From contig QEVV01000007.1 in assembly GCA_003228115.1 (NCBI GenBank), forward strand, positions 64,166-128,165: a DNA stretch of 64,000 nucleotides. The letters are read 5' to 3'. A program made the position numbers and the translations under genes. Positions 1-7,982 of this stretch are shown one piece after another; the first letter of the stretch is position 1, and every line of letters starts with the position of its first letter. The notes beneath the pieces were generated by a model that saw only the letters and a list, made by a program, of their open reading frames with translations, had not been told where the DNA came from and searched no databases. The DNA is from Chloroflexota bacterium. Lineage in GTDB: Bacteria; Chloroflexota; Dehalococcoidia; Lucifugimonadales; SAR202-VII-2.

Positions 1-456
1 GAAAACTGCATGGTTTACAACTGGAAGTATAGCTATGGAGAAGAGCCCCTCTCGGAGGAGGACAGGCTAGAAAATCATGACGGGAATGGGCCTGAGTTCG
101 CCGACGAAGCGAATGATTTTCGCCCGTTCTACCATCCAAGGAACGGTTGGCAACAAGACCGGGAAGCGCAGAGGACCGTTTCTTTCAGCGGCATCCGAGG
201 GGTCAACACTCAGGACCGCGCAGTCCAGGAGTCCATGGGCTCTATCATGGACCGCAGCAAGGAGCATCTCGGCCCCACAGACAGGATGATCATCGCCACG
301 CGCAACCGCTTAGTTCAGGCGGTAGGGATCGTGCAGGACGGCGGTGAGCCGCCGGGTGTTGGGGACAGTTATTACCAAGCCAAGGGAATCGAGACCATTC
401 TTCCCCAGGGAGTCGAGTGGCGAGAGGCCCTGCTGGACGAGATGTACTCCAAGTAA
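1..456 (+). CDS. Rieske aromatic-ring-hydroxylating oxygenase, C-terminal part (cut by window edge)
   Basis: The frame is open from the first base, so the gene starts outside the window and only about 151 C-terminal residues are visible. The segment RAVQESMGSIMDRSKEHLG followed by a run resembling IIATRNRLV matches the C-terminal end of phthalate 4,5-dioxygenase-type oxygenase large subunits, which typically read QES.GPI.DR..EHLG. In that family the enzyme uses a Rieske 2Fe-2S centre and a mononuclear iron to hydroxylate aromatic or other ring substrates. Both metal-binding regions lie upstream of the visible part, so activity and substrate cannot be judged. The gene ends 8 bp before the convergent luciferase-like monooxygenase, which is also an oxidative catabolism gene. 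Confidence 0.72.
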   Translation, partial: ENCMVYNWKYSYGEEPLSEEDRLENHDGNGPEFADEANDFRPFYHPRNGWQQDREAQRTVSFSGIRGVNTQDRAVQESMGSIMDRSKEHLGPTDRMIIATRNRLVQAVGIVQDGGEPPGVGDSYYQAKGIETILPQGVEWREALLDEMYSK

Positions 457-464
457 GGGCAGGT

Positions 465-1529
465 TTAGGCGAGCTTGCCTAGCACATCGGCACCCAAGAG
501 TCTGATCGCCTCATCGTAGTCCGGCCCCAGCTTGGCCAGTGAGACCTGCCCAAACCCCAAGCGTTCCGCCTCCGCAATCAACGGCTCCAACTGTTCGAGG
601 CACTCCTCGGGGTCACCGGCGACGAAGCAGCTTGATACCTCTTCGTCGGAGATCATCTCCGCGGCTTCCTCAATGGTGGATCCCGCTTCGCAGGCTGCCC
701 GCACGGAGCGGACCTTCTCCGGCGTGATTCCCAACGCTATGTACTCTTCCTCACTGAACCCCCACTCGACGATGATCTGAACGACATAGGGCTTGGTGAA
801 TCTCTTGGCCTCCGCCCGGTTCCGGGAAACCGAGACATTGATCTCGCAAATATTGAACAGACGCTTATCCGGGTCGGTGGTCTGAGCGGCTTCATGGGCA
901 ATTTCCATAAGCGGCTCAAGCTTTCCGATTCGCATCAGCGGGATAAACGCACCGCCCATGAGGATACCGTCCATGATCCGGCCTGCGATGTTGTGGATCT
1001 TGGGGCCGTTGCCTCCAGAATAAAACCGTATAGGAGACTGGGGCGGGAAGGACATTCGGTACCGCGCCCCCGGGCGAATCTGGTGGTGCGCTGCGACCAC
1101 CGGGTAGTCGTCCACCAGGACGGTTTCCCCTCTGAGGAGCGCCTGCAGAAAGAGTGTCGTCTCGCGCACCATGGCGAGGGGCTTTGGCCTGTAGACCTGC
1201 TGGCCCGCAGGCGCTTTGGCCCCACGAGCCATTCCCACGCTGAACTCCCGGCCGTCGGTAAGCTCGGAGATCGCGGCCAAGGTGCCCGCCACGTCCAATG
1301 GGTTGCGGAAGTATGGCACCAAGATGGCCGTCCCCAGCTTCACGGGAACCCGGCTAGCCATCGCGGTCAGCACGACAAAGACGCTCCGGTAGCCCATGTT
1401 GTCGTTGACCCAAATTTGTTGAAACCCCTGGTCATGCGCCAGCTCTGCGAGGTTTACGAGCTGTGGCGTCGAATATTGATTGGCGATATGGAGGGTGAAC
1501 TGTAACCCAAACTCTCCGGAGAATCTCAT
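465..1529 (-). CDS. Luciferase-like (LLM class) flavin/F420-dependent oxidoreductase
   Basis: This 354-residue protein has the bacterial luciferase-like TIM-barrel pattern: an N-terminal strand (FGLQFTLHIANQ), AELAHDQGFQQIWVND, then TAILVPYFRNPLDVAGTLAAI and the glycine-rich REFSVGMARG segment. Family members oxidise or monooxygenate small organic compounds with FMNH2 or F420H2. The cofactor cannot be decided from sequence alone. The ATG at 1529 is preferred over in-frame upstream codons because a GGAGG lies 8 bases before it and the family's conserved first strand starts right there; a 57-residue extension upstream looks non-coding. It is convergent with the Rieske oxygenase tail and divergent from an amidohydrolase. 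This grouping is typical of catabolic islands in SAR202-like Chloroflexota (inference). Confidence 0.85.
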   Translation of the reverse strand: MRFSGEFGLQFTLHIANQYSTPQLVNLAELAHDQGFQQIWVNDNMGYRSVFVVLTAMASRVPVKLGTAILVPYFRNPLDVAGTLAAISELTDGREFSVGMARGAKAPAGQQVYRPKPLAMVRETTLFLQALLRGETVLVDDYPVVAAHHQIRPGARYRMSFPPQSPIRFYSGGNGPKIHNIAGRIMDGILMGGAFIPLMRIGKLEPLMEIAHEAAQTTDPDKRLFNICEINVSVSRNRAEAKRFTKPYVVQIIVEWGFSEEEYIALGITPEKVRSVRAACEAGSTIEEAAEMISDEEVSSCFVAGDPEECLEQLEPLIAEAERLGFGQVSLAKLGPDYDEAIRLLGADVLGKLA

Positions 1530-1611
1530 GGTCAAGGCCTCCACATGATGTAAACCGGACTTGCCGGGCAATAGCGCCGCTCGCATGCCAAGTCCTAGCG
1601 GCCTTCGAAAA

Positions 1612-1640
1612 ATGACAGCCAAAGAGGCCGCCAGTATACT
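1612..1640 (+). promoter_or_regulatory. Sigma70-type promoter for the amidohydrolase gene
   Basis: ATGACA at 1612-1617 (5 of 6 to TTGACA) is followed by a 17-base spacer and TATACT at 1635-1640 (5 of 6). It points at the amidohydrolase start at 1773 and would give a leader of about 125 bases. It lies in the divergent gap of 243 bp between 1530 and 1772. Confidence 0.55.
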
Positions 1641-1772
1641 ACCGATACCGAGATGGCTGCACCGGATTTCGTAGTAAGGTCGTTGGTGCGGCTGGCCCAA
1701 AGCACCGTGTTCGACTGGCCCGCAAGTAGGCGGTGCTTTCTCGGATGCTCACCCGGTCTACGTGGGGGTTCA

Positions 1773-2945
1773 ATGTTCCAAGCGTGGGATGCTGATGCAC
1801 ATGTATTCGAATCGGAGGTCACGTTTTCCGACAAGTACCTAGAGCCTGCGTATCGTGATCGCCGGCCGATAGTGGTGGAAAGCGACCCCTCCGGCGGCCT
1901 CTCATGGGTTATTGACTCTCGCCTCTACCCAACCGCCACCGGGCCCAACCAATCGTTTGGCGCTCCCCAGACCAGGGGCGGAGTTCCGTCACCCAAGGCG
2001 GTCATAACGGCGGAGATGAACCCCCTTGAAAGCGTTGAGTTCAGATCAGCGGCGGCGCGGCTGGAGCAGATGGATCAGGAGAGCATCGCCCTGATGGTCA
2101 ATTACCCAACCATGTTCCTTTCTTGGCCCCTCACGTATGACCCAGACTTCGGAATTGCCCTTTGCCGGTCCTACAACAACTGGATTGCAGACGTTAGCAG
2201 TCAGGCCCCCAGCCGTCTCAAATGGGTGACGGCAATCGACCCGCAGAACGCGGCGGAGTCCGCCAAGGAGATCCACCGGACTAAGGCCATGGGCTCGGTC
2301 GGAATAATGCTGCTGGGAATGATGGGGGACCAACACGTGGATCACCCCAGCCTGGAGCCTATCTGGGCCGCCGCCGCGGAAACCGGGCTTCCCGTAGGGG
2401 TGCACGTCGGGTTCTGCTGCCCTCCTTTGGGCAACCTATACGACACAACCTACTCAACCAGCGTAGTGCCCTTTGCCTTCGTGGTGCTCATGGCTTTTGA
2501 GCGCGTGATGTCTTCCGGACTCCTGGACCGGTACCCGAACTTGAGAGTCGCTTTTCTCGAGGGCGGCTGCCAATGGGTGCCCTTCATGGCTGACCGAATG
2601 GGAGAATATTCGGCTTTGCCAGGGAAACGAACGGAACGGCTTATGATGCTCGGCCGTCCTGGAGGCACAGGCTACGGCGCAATGCATGACCCCGGCGAAT
2701 ATATCAGGCGGGGGCAAGTGTACTTTGGCTTTGAGGTTGACGATAAGCTCTTGCCTCACATGGTCAGCGAGTACGGCGCCGACTGCCTCCTGTACGCCTC
2801 GGACATCCCGCATCTAGACCGTTTGTTGGAATCTGTCGCGTACCTGGAGAACAGAGAAGACATCGGGGAAGAAACAAAGCGAAAGCTCCTCATCGACAAC
2901 ACAGCCCGGTACTATGGCCTAGCGGTCCCTCTAGCTTCTACCTAG
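1773..2945 (+). CDS. Amidohydrolase-2 family metal-dependent hydrolase
   Basis: This 390-residue protein has the amidohydrolase-2 (PF04909) TIM-barrel layout: an N-terminal metal site DADAHVFE (Asp-x-His), a central VGVHVGF with the expected histidine, and a C-terminal YASDIPHLD with the catalytic or metal-binding aspartate. Relatives are decarboxylases or hydrolases such as ACMSD and 2,3-dihydroxybenzoate decarboxylase. The substrate cannot be assigned. The ATG at 1773 is chosen because DADAHV is within ten residues of the start in this family and a GTGGGGG stretch precedes it; in-frame codons back to 1653 would add 40 unlikely residues. A second member of the family lies at 56910. Confidence 0.85.
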   Translation: MFQAWDADAHVFESEVTFSDKYLEPAYRDRRPIVVESDPSGGLSWVIDSRLYPTATGPNQSFGAPQTRGGVPSPKAVITAEMNPLESVEFRSAAARLEQMDQESIALMVNYPTMFLSWPLTYDPDFGIALCRSYNNWIADVSSQAPSRLKWVTAIDPQNAAESAKEIHRTKAMGSVGIMLLGMMGDQHVDHPSLEPIWAAAAETGLPVGVHVGFCCPPLGNLYDTTYSTSVVPFAFVVLMAFERVMSSGLLDRYPNLRVAFLEGGCQWVPFMADRMGEYSALPGKRTERLMMLGRPGGTGYGAMHDPGEYIRRGQVYFGFEVDDKLLPHMVSEYGADCLLYASDIPHLDRLLESVAYLENREDIGEETKRKLLIDNTARYYGLAVPLAST

Positions 2946-2974
2946 AGCACTAAGTAGAAACCTTGCTACCGGAT

Positions 2975-3000
2975 CGAGCGTCCGGCCCGCCGGACGCTCG
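2975..3000. terminator. Hairpin after the amidohydrolase gene, terminator-like
   Basis: A perfect 11-bp stem (CGAGCGTCCGG pairing with CCGGACGCTCG) closes a 4-base loop 30 bp after the stop codon. No T-tract follows, so factor-independent termination is uncertain. Confidence 0.5.
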
Positions 3001-3061
3001 CCTTGTCTCCGATACTGATACTGGCGCTCGCCCCTGACGCCGCTTCCCATGGAGGATGTAA

Positions 3062-4162
3062 ATGAAAGGTCGCCAGGTCGTCTTATACGAGCCATTGAAG
3101 CCCATGCGAATAGAGGAGTATGAGGTCCCGGAACCAGAGCCCGGGGCGATGGTGCTTAAGGTCGTTCAGGCCGGAATCTGCGGGACTGACCTGCACTCCT
3201 GGCGGGGCACCATGTCCGCCGCTCCCCTACCCTCGAATGGAAGAGCCATGGGCCACGAGGGCGGCAGCGTAGTCTTTGCCCTTGGCAAAGGTGTGACGGT
3301 CGATGCCTTGGGAAGGCCCATCCGGGAGGGCGACCGAGTAATACACACCGCCATCAGGCCTTGCAATCGATGTGCTCAGTGCCTGAACGGCGATTACAAC
3401 TGGTGTCCTACGGGATTCGCCGTCGTGGCCGCGGGCAGCCACCCGTATTTCCTCGGGACCTTCGCCGACTACTACTATGTTGGGCCGAACCAGCCGGTCT
3501 TCCTCGTTCCCCCCGAGCTGCCTGATAGCGTTCTGAGCTTTATCAACTGCGCCATGGGCACCGTAGCCGAGGGGCTATTGCGGGCCGGGGCGAGCATTGG
3601 CCAGTCGCTCGTCATTCAAGGCGCAGGTGGTCTAGGACTGAACGCCGCGGCACTGGCAAAGGGCATGGGCGTACATCATGTGATCGTGCTCGACAGACTG
3701 CAGAACCGGCTCCAACTCGCTGAGGAGTTTGGCGCCGATCACACCATCGACATCGGTGAGTACGACACTCCCGAGGCCCGCGTTGCCCGCGTCTGGGAGC
3801 TAACGGGTGGGCGCGGGGCCGATATTGTCATGGAACTGGTAGGACGCTCGGAGCTTCTGCTGGAAGGCGTCGATTTCCTGGCGAACGGGGGCACCGTTAT
3901 TCCCATCGGTTCAACCGGTGGGCGAAAAATAGAGTTCGATCCTTCTACCCTGCTCCGTGGCAAGAAGATCATGGGCTCCTATATGTACCGGCCCAAACTG
4001 CTGCCCATGCTCATGGATTTCTTGGTAGAGAACCTCGCTAAGGTCCCCTACCACAAGATTATCTCTCACAGTTTCCCCTTGGCCGAGGTGAACGAAGCCT
4101 TCGCTCAAGCGGAATGGGCTGATCGCCAGACGACGATCACTCGCGCTGTCTTGGTCCCCTGA
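3062..4162 (+). CDS. Zinc-dependent medium-chain alcohol dehydrogenase
   Basis: This 366-residue protein is a full-length medium-chain dehydrogenase. A GroES-like catalytic domain carries the catalytic zinc residues in GICGTDLH and GHEGG. A structural zinc loop has four cysteines in CNRCAQCLNGDYNWC. A Rossmann domain with GAGGLGLNAAALAKGMG follows, then an aspartate (VLDRL) at the end of the next strand that favours NAD over NADP. It oxidises an alcohol or polyol; the substrate is unknown. The ATG at 3062 has GGAGG about 7 bases upstream. The gene stands alone between a hairpin and a convergent methyltransferase. Confidence 0.9.
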   Translation: MKGRQVVLYEPLKPMRIEEYEVPEPEPGAMVLKVVQAGICGTDLHSWRGTMSAAPLPSNGRAMGHEGGSVVFALGKGVTVDALGRPIREGDRVIHTAIRPCNRCAQCLNGDYNWCPTGFAVVAAGSHPYFLGTFADYYYVGPNQPVFLVPPELPDSVLSFINCAMGTVAEGLLRAGASIGQSLVIQGAGGLGLNAAALAKGMGVHHVIVLDRLQNRLQLAEEFGADHTIDIGEYDTPEARVARVWELTGGRGADIVMELVGRSELLLEGVDFLANGGTVIPIGSTGGRKIEFDPSTLLRGKKIMGSYMYRPKLLPMLMDFLVENLAKVPYHKIISHSFPLAEVNEAFAQAEWADRQTTITRAVLVP

Positions 4163-4316
4163 GGCTGAGAATGCAGTCCGGCCTTGCGTTCACAGTATAG
4201 ATCGACACTCCCCAGTCTCCACCATGAACACCAAGAGTATCTAGCGGCAACGGTCGTCTCCAGATTCCTAGTGCCCGCATCCCGCATTACTATCAGCGCT
4301 GCGGCGGTTGCGGACA

Positions 4317-5138
4317 TTAGCTATGCTCAAGCAGAAGAAAGTTGTTTGTCAGGTGTGGCCAACCAATGCCCACGGCCTGGACCGCCCGGGGGACCAGTTC
4401 AAGGCTGATCGGTGCGGTAAGCCGTAAGGCCCGCCAGATGGGACCTCCGGCAAAGGCGGGGTCACGTCGCTTCAGTGCGGGCAGGCGGCGAGCAAAGTTG
4501 ACCACCTCCACCGCCACCTCCATTCTAGCGTAGCCCCGGTTGCGCTCCACCGCACGCACGCTCAGCCCCGCCTCGGCAGCGATGGCCGCGTACTCATCGG
4601 GTGTGCGATAGGCGACGTGGTAATCGCCAGTCTTCATCTCGACACGCTGCCGCCCACTGGACTCCCGCAAGATAATCTTGCCATTGGGTACCAGTTCCGC
4701 TATGCGCACAAGCAGCCGCACCGCATCATCGTGGTTGAGGTACATGAGCAGCCCGCCAAAGAAAGCGCCCTGGAAGTGGCCTTCGATAGGCACATCAAGG
4801 CAGTCCCCTTCAATGAGTTCAACATTTGTCATTCCATGTAATCGTTCACGGGCGCCAGCAACCATTTTGGCGCTTTGCTCAATCCCCACGACACGGCGAT
4901 AGCGTTGGGCGAAAAGGGCCGTCCACGCGCCGCTTCCACAGCCGATGTCCAGCACGGCAGCTCCAGAGTCGAGGTCCGCGAACCAACGCTCAACCACCTC
5001 GCGTTCCAGGGCAAATCGATCATCCACGCAACTCTGCGGTAAGCCTTGCTCATGCGCCATGTAGGATGCCGCGGCAGCCGTACCCGCCGCCCGGTCCCAG
5101 TACTGACGCACCGCCTCATAATCCAACTGCTCGCCCAT
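4317..5138 (-). CDS. Class I SAM-dependent methyltransferase
   Basis: This 273-residue protein has a Rossmann-like methyltransferase core: motif I VLDIGCGSGAW at about residues 60-70, VVGIEQSAKM as the acidic end of strand 2, and IEGDCLDVP as motif II. The N-terminal DYEAVRQYWDRAAGTAA stretch resembles small-molecule or lipid methyltransferases. The acceptor is unknown. AGGAAAGGCGAG precedes the start, giving a plausible ribosome site. The gene is divergent from a CDP-alcohol phosphatidyltransferase 82 bp away, so a role in modifying a lipid head group is possible but is only an inference from neighbours. Confidence 0.85.
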   Translation of the reverse strand: MGEQLDYEAVRQYWDRAAGTAAAASYMAHEQGLPQSCVDDRFALEREVVERWFADLDSGAAVLDIGCGSGAWTALFAQRYRRVVGIEQSAKMVAGARERLHGMTNVELIEGDCLDVPIEGHFQGAFFGGLLMYLNHDDAVRLLVRIAELVPNGKIILRESSGRQRVEMKTGDYHVAYRTPDEYAAIAAEAGLSVRAVERNRGYARMEVAVEVVNFARRLPALKRRDPAFAGGPIWRALRLTAPISLELVPRAVQAVGIGWPHLTNNFLLLEHS

Positions 5139-5220
5139 TAAATCTCGCCTTTCCTCAGAATGTTATCCTTGGGGCTACATTACACCGTCTGGACTTGGCC
5201 TCCAATGATTCATCGCATGA

Positions 5221-5952
5221 TTGGCACCTACAAACACCGGCCACTGGCCGGAGGCTGGATGGCGCTTCATTAGTACCCCGCGTGACAACGGAGGATCGCC
5301 GCCGGTAGTCGAGCTGCAGCATTCGGCCGCACCACGGTCGATCATTGGCCACTTGTTCGATGCAGCCAACCTGCTCACCCTTGCCGGTCTGCTGAGCCTT
5401 ACTCTGGCCATCACCTTTGCATTAAGGGGCCAGTTTGCTGAGGCGGCGATTGGCCTCATCCTTGCTTTCTTCTTTGATGGGATCGACGGCCCGGTAGCCA
5501 GCCGACTCTCCGGCAGGACACCGGATGACCGCGCGTTTGGGGCCAATCTGGATTCGCTTGTGGACATGGCCGGCGCTGGAGTTACCCTTGCGGTCGTGCT
5601 CTTGGCTTATGGTGAATTTGGTGGGTGGTACATACCAGTAGCGTTCGCTCTCGTTGGCGCGGTGGCAATGCGGCTCAGCTACTTCAACATCCACGGATTG
5701 GGCAAAGAGGCTACACGCTATACGGGTCTGCCCACTGACCAGGCAATTATCGTTTTTGCCGCCGTCATGCTACTGGACGGACTCATCAGCCGCGGGCCGT
5801 TTCAGGTTGTCCTGTATGGGACCTCTATGGCTCTTGTCGCGCTGATGGTCAGCTCCCTGCGCATACCAAAGCTCACCGGGGCCTCTTTCTATGCCATCAA
5901 CGGCGCTGCCTTCGTCATTGCAGCACTTCACGCGGTACGCTTGGTCGCCTGA
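5221..5952 (+). CDS. CDP-alcohol phosphatidyltransferase, PssA-like
   Basis: This 243-residue membrane protein carries the CDP-alcohol phosphatidyltransferase signature around residues 85-115: DGIDGPVASR followed by FGANLDSLVD. This matches D..DG..A(x)R...G...D...D with one extra residue at the Ala-Arg position. The FG..LDSL.D wording is closest to phosphatidylserine synthase and related enzymes. About six hydrophobic segments surround the motif. The enzyme would move a phosphatidyl or phospho-alcohol group from a CDP-activated donor to an alcohol. The start is uncertain: TTG at 5221 is the longest, has a weak ribosome site, and conserved sequence begins only near HLFDAANLLT. It converges on a PntC-like cytidylyltransferase, which suggests one head-group pathway. 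Confidence 0.82.
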   Translation: MAPTNTGHWPEAGWRFISTPRDNGGSPPVVELQHSAAPRSIIGHLFDAANLLTLAGLLSLTLAITFALRGQFAEAAIGLILAFFFDGIDGPVASRLSGRTPDDRAFGANLDSLVDMAGAGVTLAVVLLAYGEFGGWYIPVAFALVGAVAMRLSYFNIHGLGKEATRYTGLPTDQAIIVFAAVMLLDGLISRGPFQVVLYGTSMALVALMVSSLRIPKLTGASFYAINGAAFVIAALHAVRLVA

Positions 5953-5976
5953 TAGCTGCCAGAGAACTCGTGGAGA

Positions 5977-6780
5977 CTACGTCAGCCACCGCCCACGGTT
6001 CATCGCTATGCTTCCGGTGTCCGCTCGTACGCCCTGCCTGAAAGCCGGCGCAAAGTGCATCTTCTCCGCGTCCGCGTGGTCTTCTTTGGTGTCGATTTCA
6101 GCCCAGGCGCGCGGGCCGGCGTGCAAAACGTGAAGCCTTATGGCGCCCTCCGCGATGGCGCCAGATATGGCCATTTCGTAATAATGGTCAGTCAGACCTT
6201 GGGAGATGTACTCGCCCAGAGCGGGCATCAGCTCGTTGCTGACAGCCTGACGGGAGAATTTGTAGATATTCACCGTCTTCAGCGCGGACCCATAGTCAAA
6301 CCCAGGTGATTGGTCCCGCTTGAGGATCATGGAAATTGCTCTGTCACCATGCGCCTGGATGACCGTCCCGTTCATGAAGGGCTGGAAGCGGTCCACAACC
6401 GCAACGTTCTCCCAAGGGTTCTCCCGCAGGTCCATAAGGAGATCGGGCTCAAAGACCAGGTCGCCTTCTAGCAGCAGCAGGTCTTCCGTTATCCAACGTC
6501 GGGCCAACCAGAGCGAGTAGATGTTGTTTGTGCGGTCGAATATTTCGTTCTCCTCATACCTGATGGAGAGGTCTCGGAATCGGGGGCCAAAGGCATTGCG
6601 CACCTGCGTAGCCCGATGCCCCACCACAATGATGCATTCCCGGACGCCCGCCTCACATAGTGCCTCCAACTGGTATCCCAGAATGGGCTTCCCCCGTACC
6701 TCTACAAGACACTTGGGGCAATAATCGGTCAGTGGTCGCAGCCGCGTCCCCTGGCCGGCTGCGAGAATAATAGCTTGCAT
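5977..6780 (-). CDS. PntC-like sugar/phosphonate cytidylyltransferase (NTP transferase)
   Basis: This 267-residue nucleotidyltransferase has the signature LAAGQGTRLRPLTDYCPKCL at the N-terminus and metal-binding residues in LLLLEGDLVFEP. The segments TNNIYSLWLARR, VVDRFQPFMNGTVI, KTVNIYKFS and WAEIDTKED recall the N-terminal domain of PntC. PntC is a fusion that makes CMP-2-aminoethylphosphonate in phosphonolipid synthesis. LicC-like phosphocholine cytidylyltransferase is the alternative. In PntC an aminotransferase domain follows the NTP transferase in one chain. Here only a broken aminotransferase tail is present, and it lies upstream, ending 1 bp before this start. The convergent CDP-alcohol phosphatidyltransferase would be a logical next enzyme. 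Confidence 0.8.
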   Translation of the reverse strand: MQAIILAAGQGTRLRPLTDYCPKCLVEVRGKPILGYQLEALCEAGVRECIIVVGHRATQVRNAFGPRFRDLSIRYEENEIFDRTNNIYSLWLARRWITEDLLLLEGDLVFEPDLLMDLRENPWENVAVVDRFQPFMNGTVIQAHGDRAISMILKRDQSPGFDYGSALKTVNIYKFSRQAVSNELMPALGEYISQGLTDHYYEMAISGAIAEGAIRLHVLHAGPRAWAEIDTKEDHADAEKMHFAPAFRQGVRADTGSIAMNRGRWLT

Positions 6781-6781
6781 G

Positions 6782-7195
6782 CTATGCCCTACCCCCTACA
6801 CCCTCTGGTACTGGCCTCTCATTGGCGATGGCCAGCAGGATACGCACCAATTCTTCGTTCTCTTCAGTCGTCCTTGACGCGATTCTGAAGAATCTACTGT
6901 CCAGACCCTGCTTTCCACTACAGTCGTTGACCAAGACATTGAACTCATCAAACAGGCGGGCTGTGATGCCAGACCCCGTGAGGTTCGGTGATGTCCTGCA
7001 GAGGATGTAATTCCCATTGGTCGGGTACGGGACCAGATATGGGACCCGCTGTAGTCCCTTGTAGAGAGCCTGTGTGGCCTGTCTCACTTGCGCACAGGAA
7101 TCAACAAACCCAGGGCTATATTCACCCATGTGCTCAAGAAAGAACTGAGCCAGTGAGTTGATGCTCCAGATTGGCAACGCGGCCCGTAAGTCTGC
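6782..7195 (-). pseudogene. C-terminal remnant of a class I/II aminotransferase (PntC-type domain)
   Basis: The readable part starts around ADLRAALPIWSINSLAQFFL and runs to the end, with PTNGNYILCR, FDEFNVLVNDCSG and RFFRIASRT. This matches the C-terminal third of histidinol-phosphate-type and PntC-type aminotransferases, including the arginine (FFRIASR) that binds the substrate carboxylate. The large domain with the PLP lysine (usually S.SK.YG) is missing. The frame stays open upstream to about 7280 but the sequence no longer resembles the family. TTG at 7177 is the only nearby start and would give 131 residues. It is almost certainly inactive. It ends 1 bp before the cytidylyltransferase, a layout that suggests an original operon or a rearranged fusion. 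Confidence 0.72.
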
Positions 7196-7413
7196 ATGGC
7201 TGAAGGTGGCCGAGTAGCTACCCGGCGGCCGAGCTTGGCGGGAGGTTAACCGGACTCTGAACGAGGAATGTGGCCCAAGTCACCGTGCCGGGGGCGAACG
7301 TGCTGCTGGCCGCTCCAGGAGATCTGAAGCCTCGCAAACCCGTCCGGTGCCGGGGGGCGCGGGACTCAAAACGAGAGCGACACCGTGTTGAGGGTACTAT
7401 ATTCAGATGGGAC
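7178..7413. other. Junction between two 5'-truncated genes; no gene seen
   Basis: Both flanking genes lose their 5' parts here: the aminotransferase on the minus strand and the isochorismatase on the plus strand. Open frames exist on both strands but none resembles a protein family. No inverted repeats, target duplications or transposase remnants are visible, so a simple rearrangement, deletion or assembly join is more likely than an insertion element. Confidence 0.5.
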
Positions 7414-7746
7414 ATGCGGCTTGTAGCCCAAGGTCACACAACGGTTGCGCTTTGTCAAACGCCAACCACTAACAAGACGAACCTGGATGACATTTTGAGG
7501 GCACAGGGAGTCCGCAACATTCTTTTTGTCGGCGTGACCACCGATGTTTGTTGCGGCAGCACCATCAGCGCCGCCAACGACCGAGGATACGACGGCATTG
7601 TGCTGGCGGACTGCATGGCCTCGTATGATCCCGCCCGTCACGTTGCTGCGCTGGACATCATTAAGGCTCAGGGTGGTATCTTCGGCTGGGTGAGCGATTC
7701 AGAGAAGCTAATGTCAGCGTTGAACGTGAAGTCGACGACCTCTTGA
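7414..7746 (+). pseudogene. Isochorismatase-like cysteine hydrolase, 3' remnant
   Basis: From about 7471 the protein matches the isochorismatase/biuretase fold: NKTNLDDILRAQGVRNILF, GVTTDVCCGSTISAANDRG with the nucleophilic cysteine, and GIVLADCMASYD. The family normally has about 200 residues with an Asp-Lys-Cys triad. The N-terminal half with the Asp and Lys is absent. The frame is open back to 7270, but residues before NKTNLDD do not look like the family. The ATG at 7414 is the nearest in-frame start. Loss of two triad residues makes activity very unlikely. Confidence 0.7.
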
Positions 7747-7982
7747 ACTATTCCCGGCTGCTGAACGGTGTCTTTCGTTCAATGCCGGTTCATGGACTGA
7801 GACTTGTAGCGGATGGAGAACTAGCGGCTGCCGTCGTTTTGGCAGGTGGCCCTGTCGGCATGGTTCTCGGGTTTCGCCGGTTGATCCTTTCCCCACGAAG
7901 GGGAGCGTGATCCGGTCCAGTGTCTTCTGATTAACAGGTTCCCAACGCGACTCACTGCCAATTCATACCTCTCGGAGGCCTC

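Noticed and set aside
7178-7413. A transposon insertion between the two truncated genes.
   Set aside because: No inverted terminal repeats, target duplication or transposase fragment is visible.
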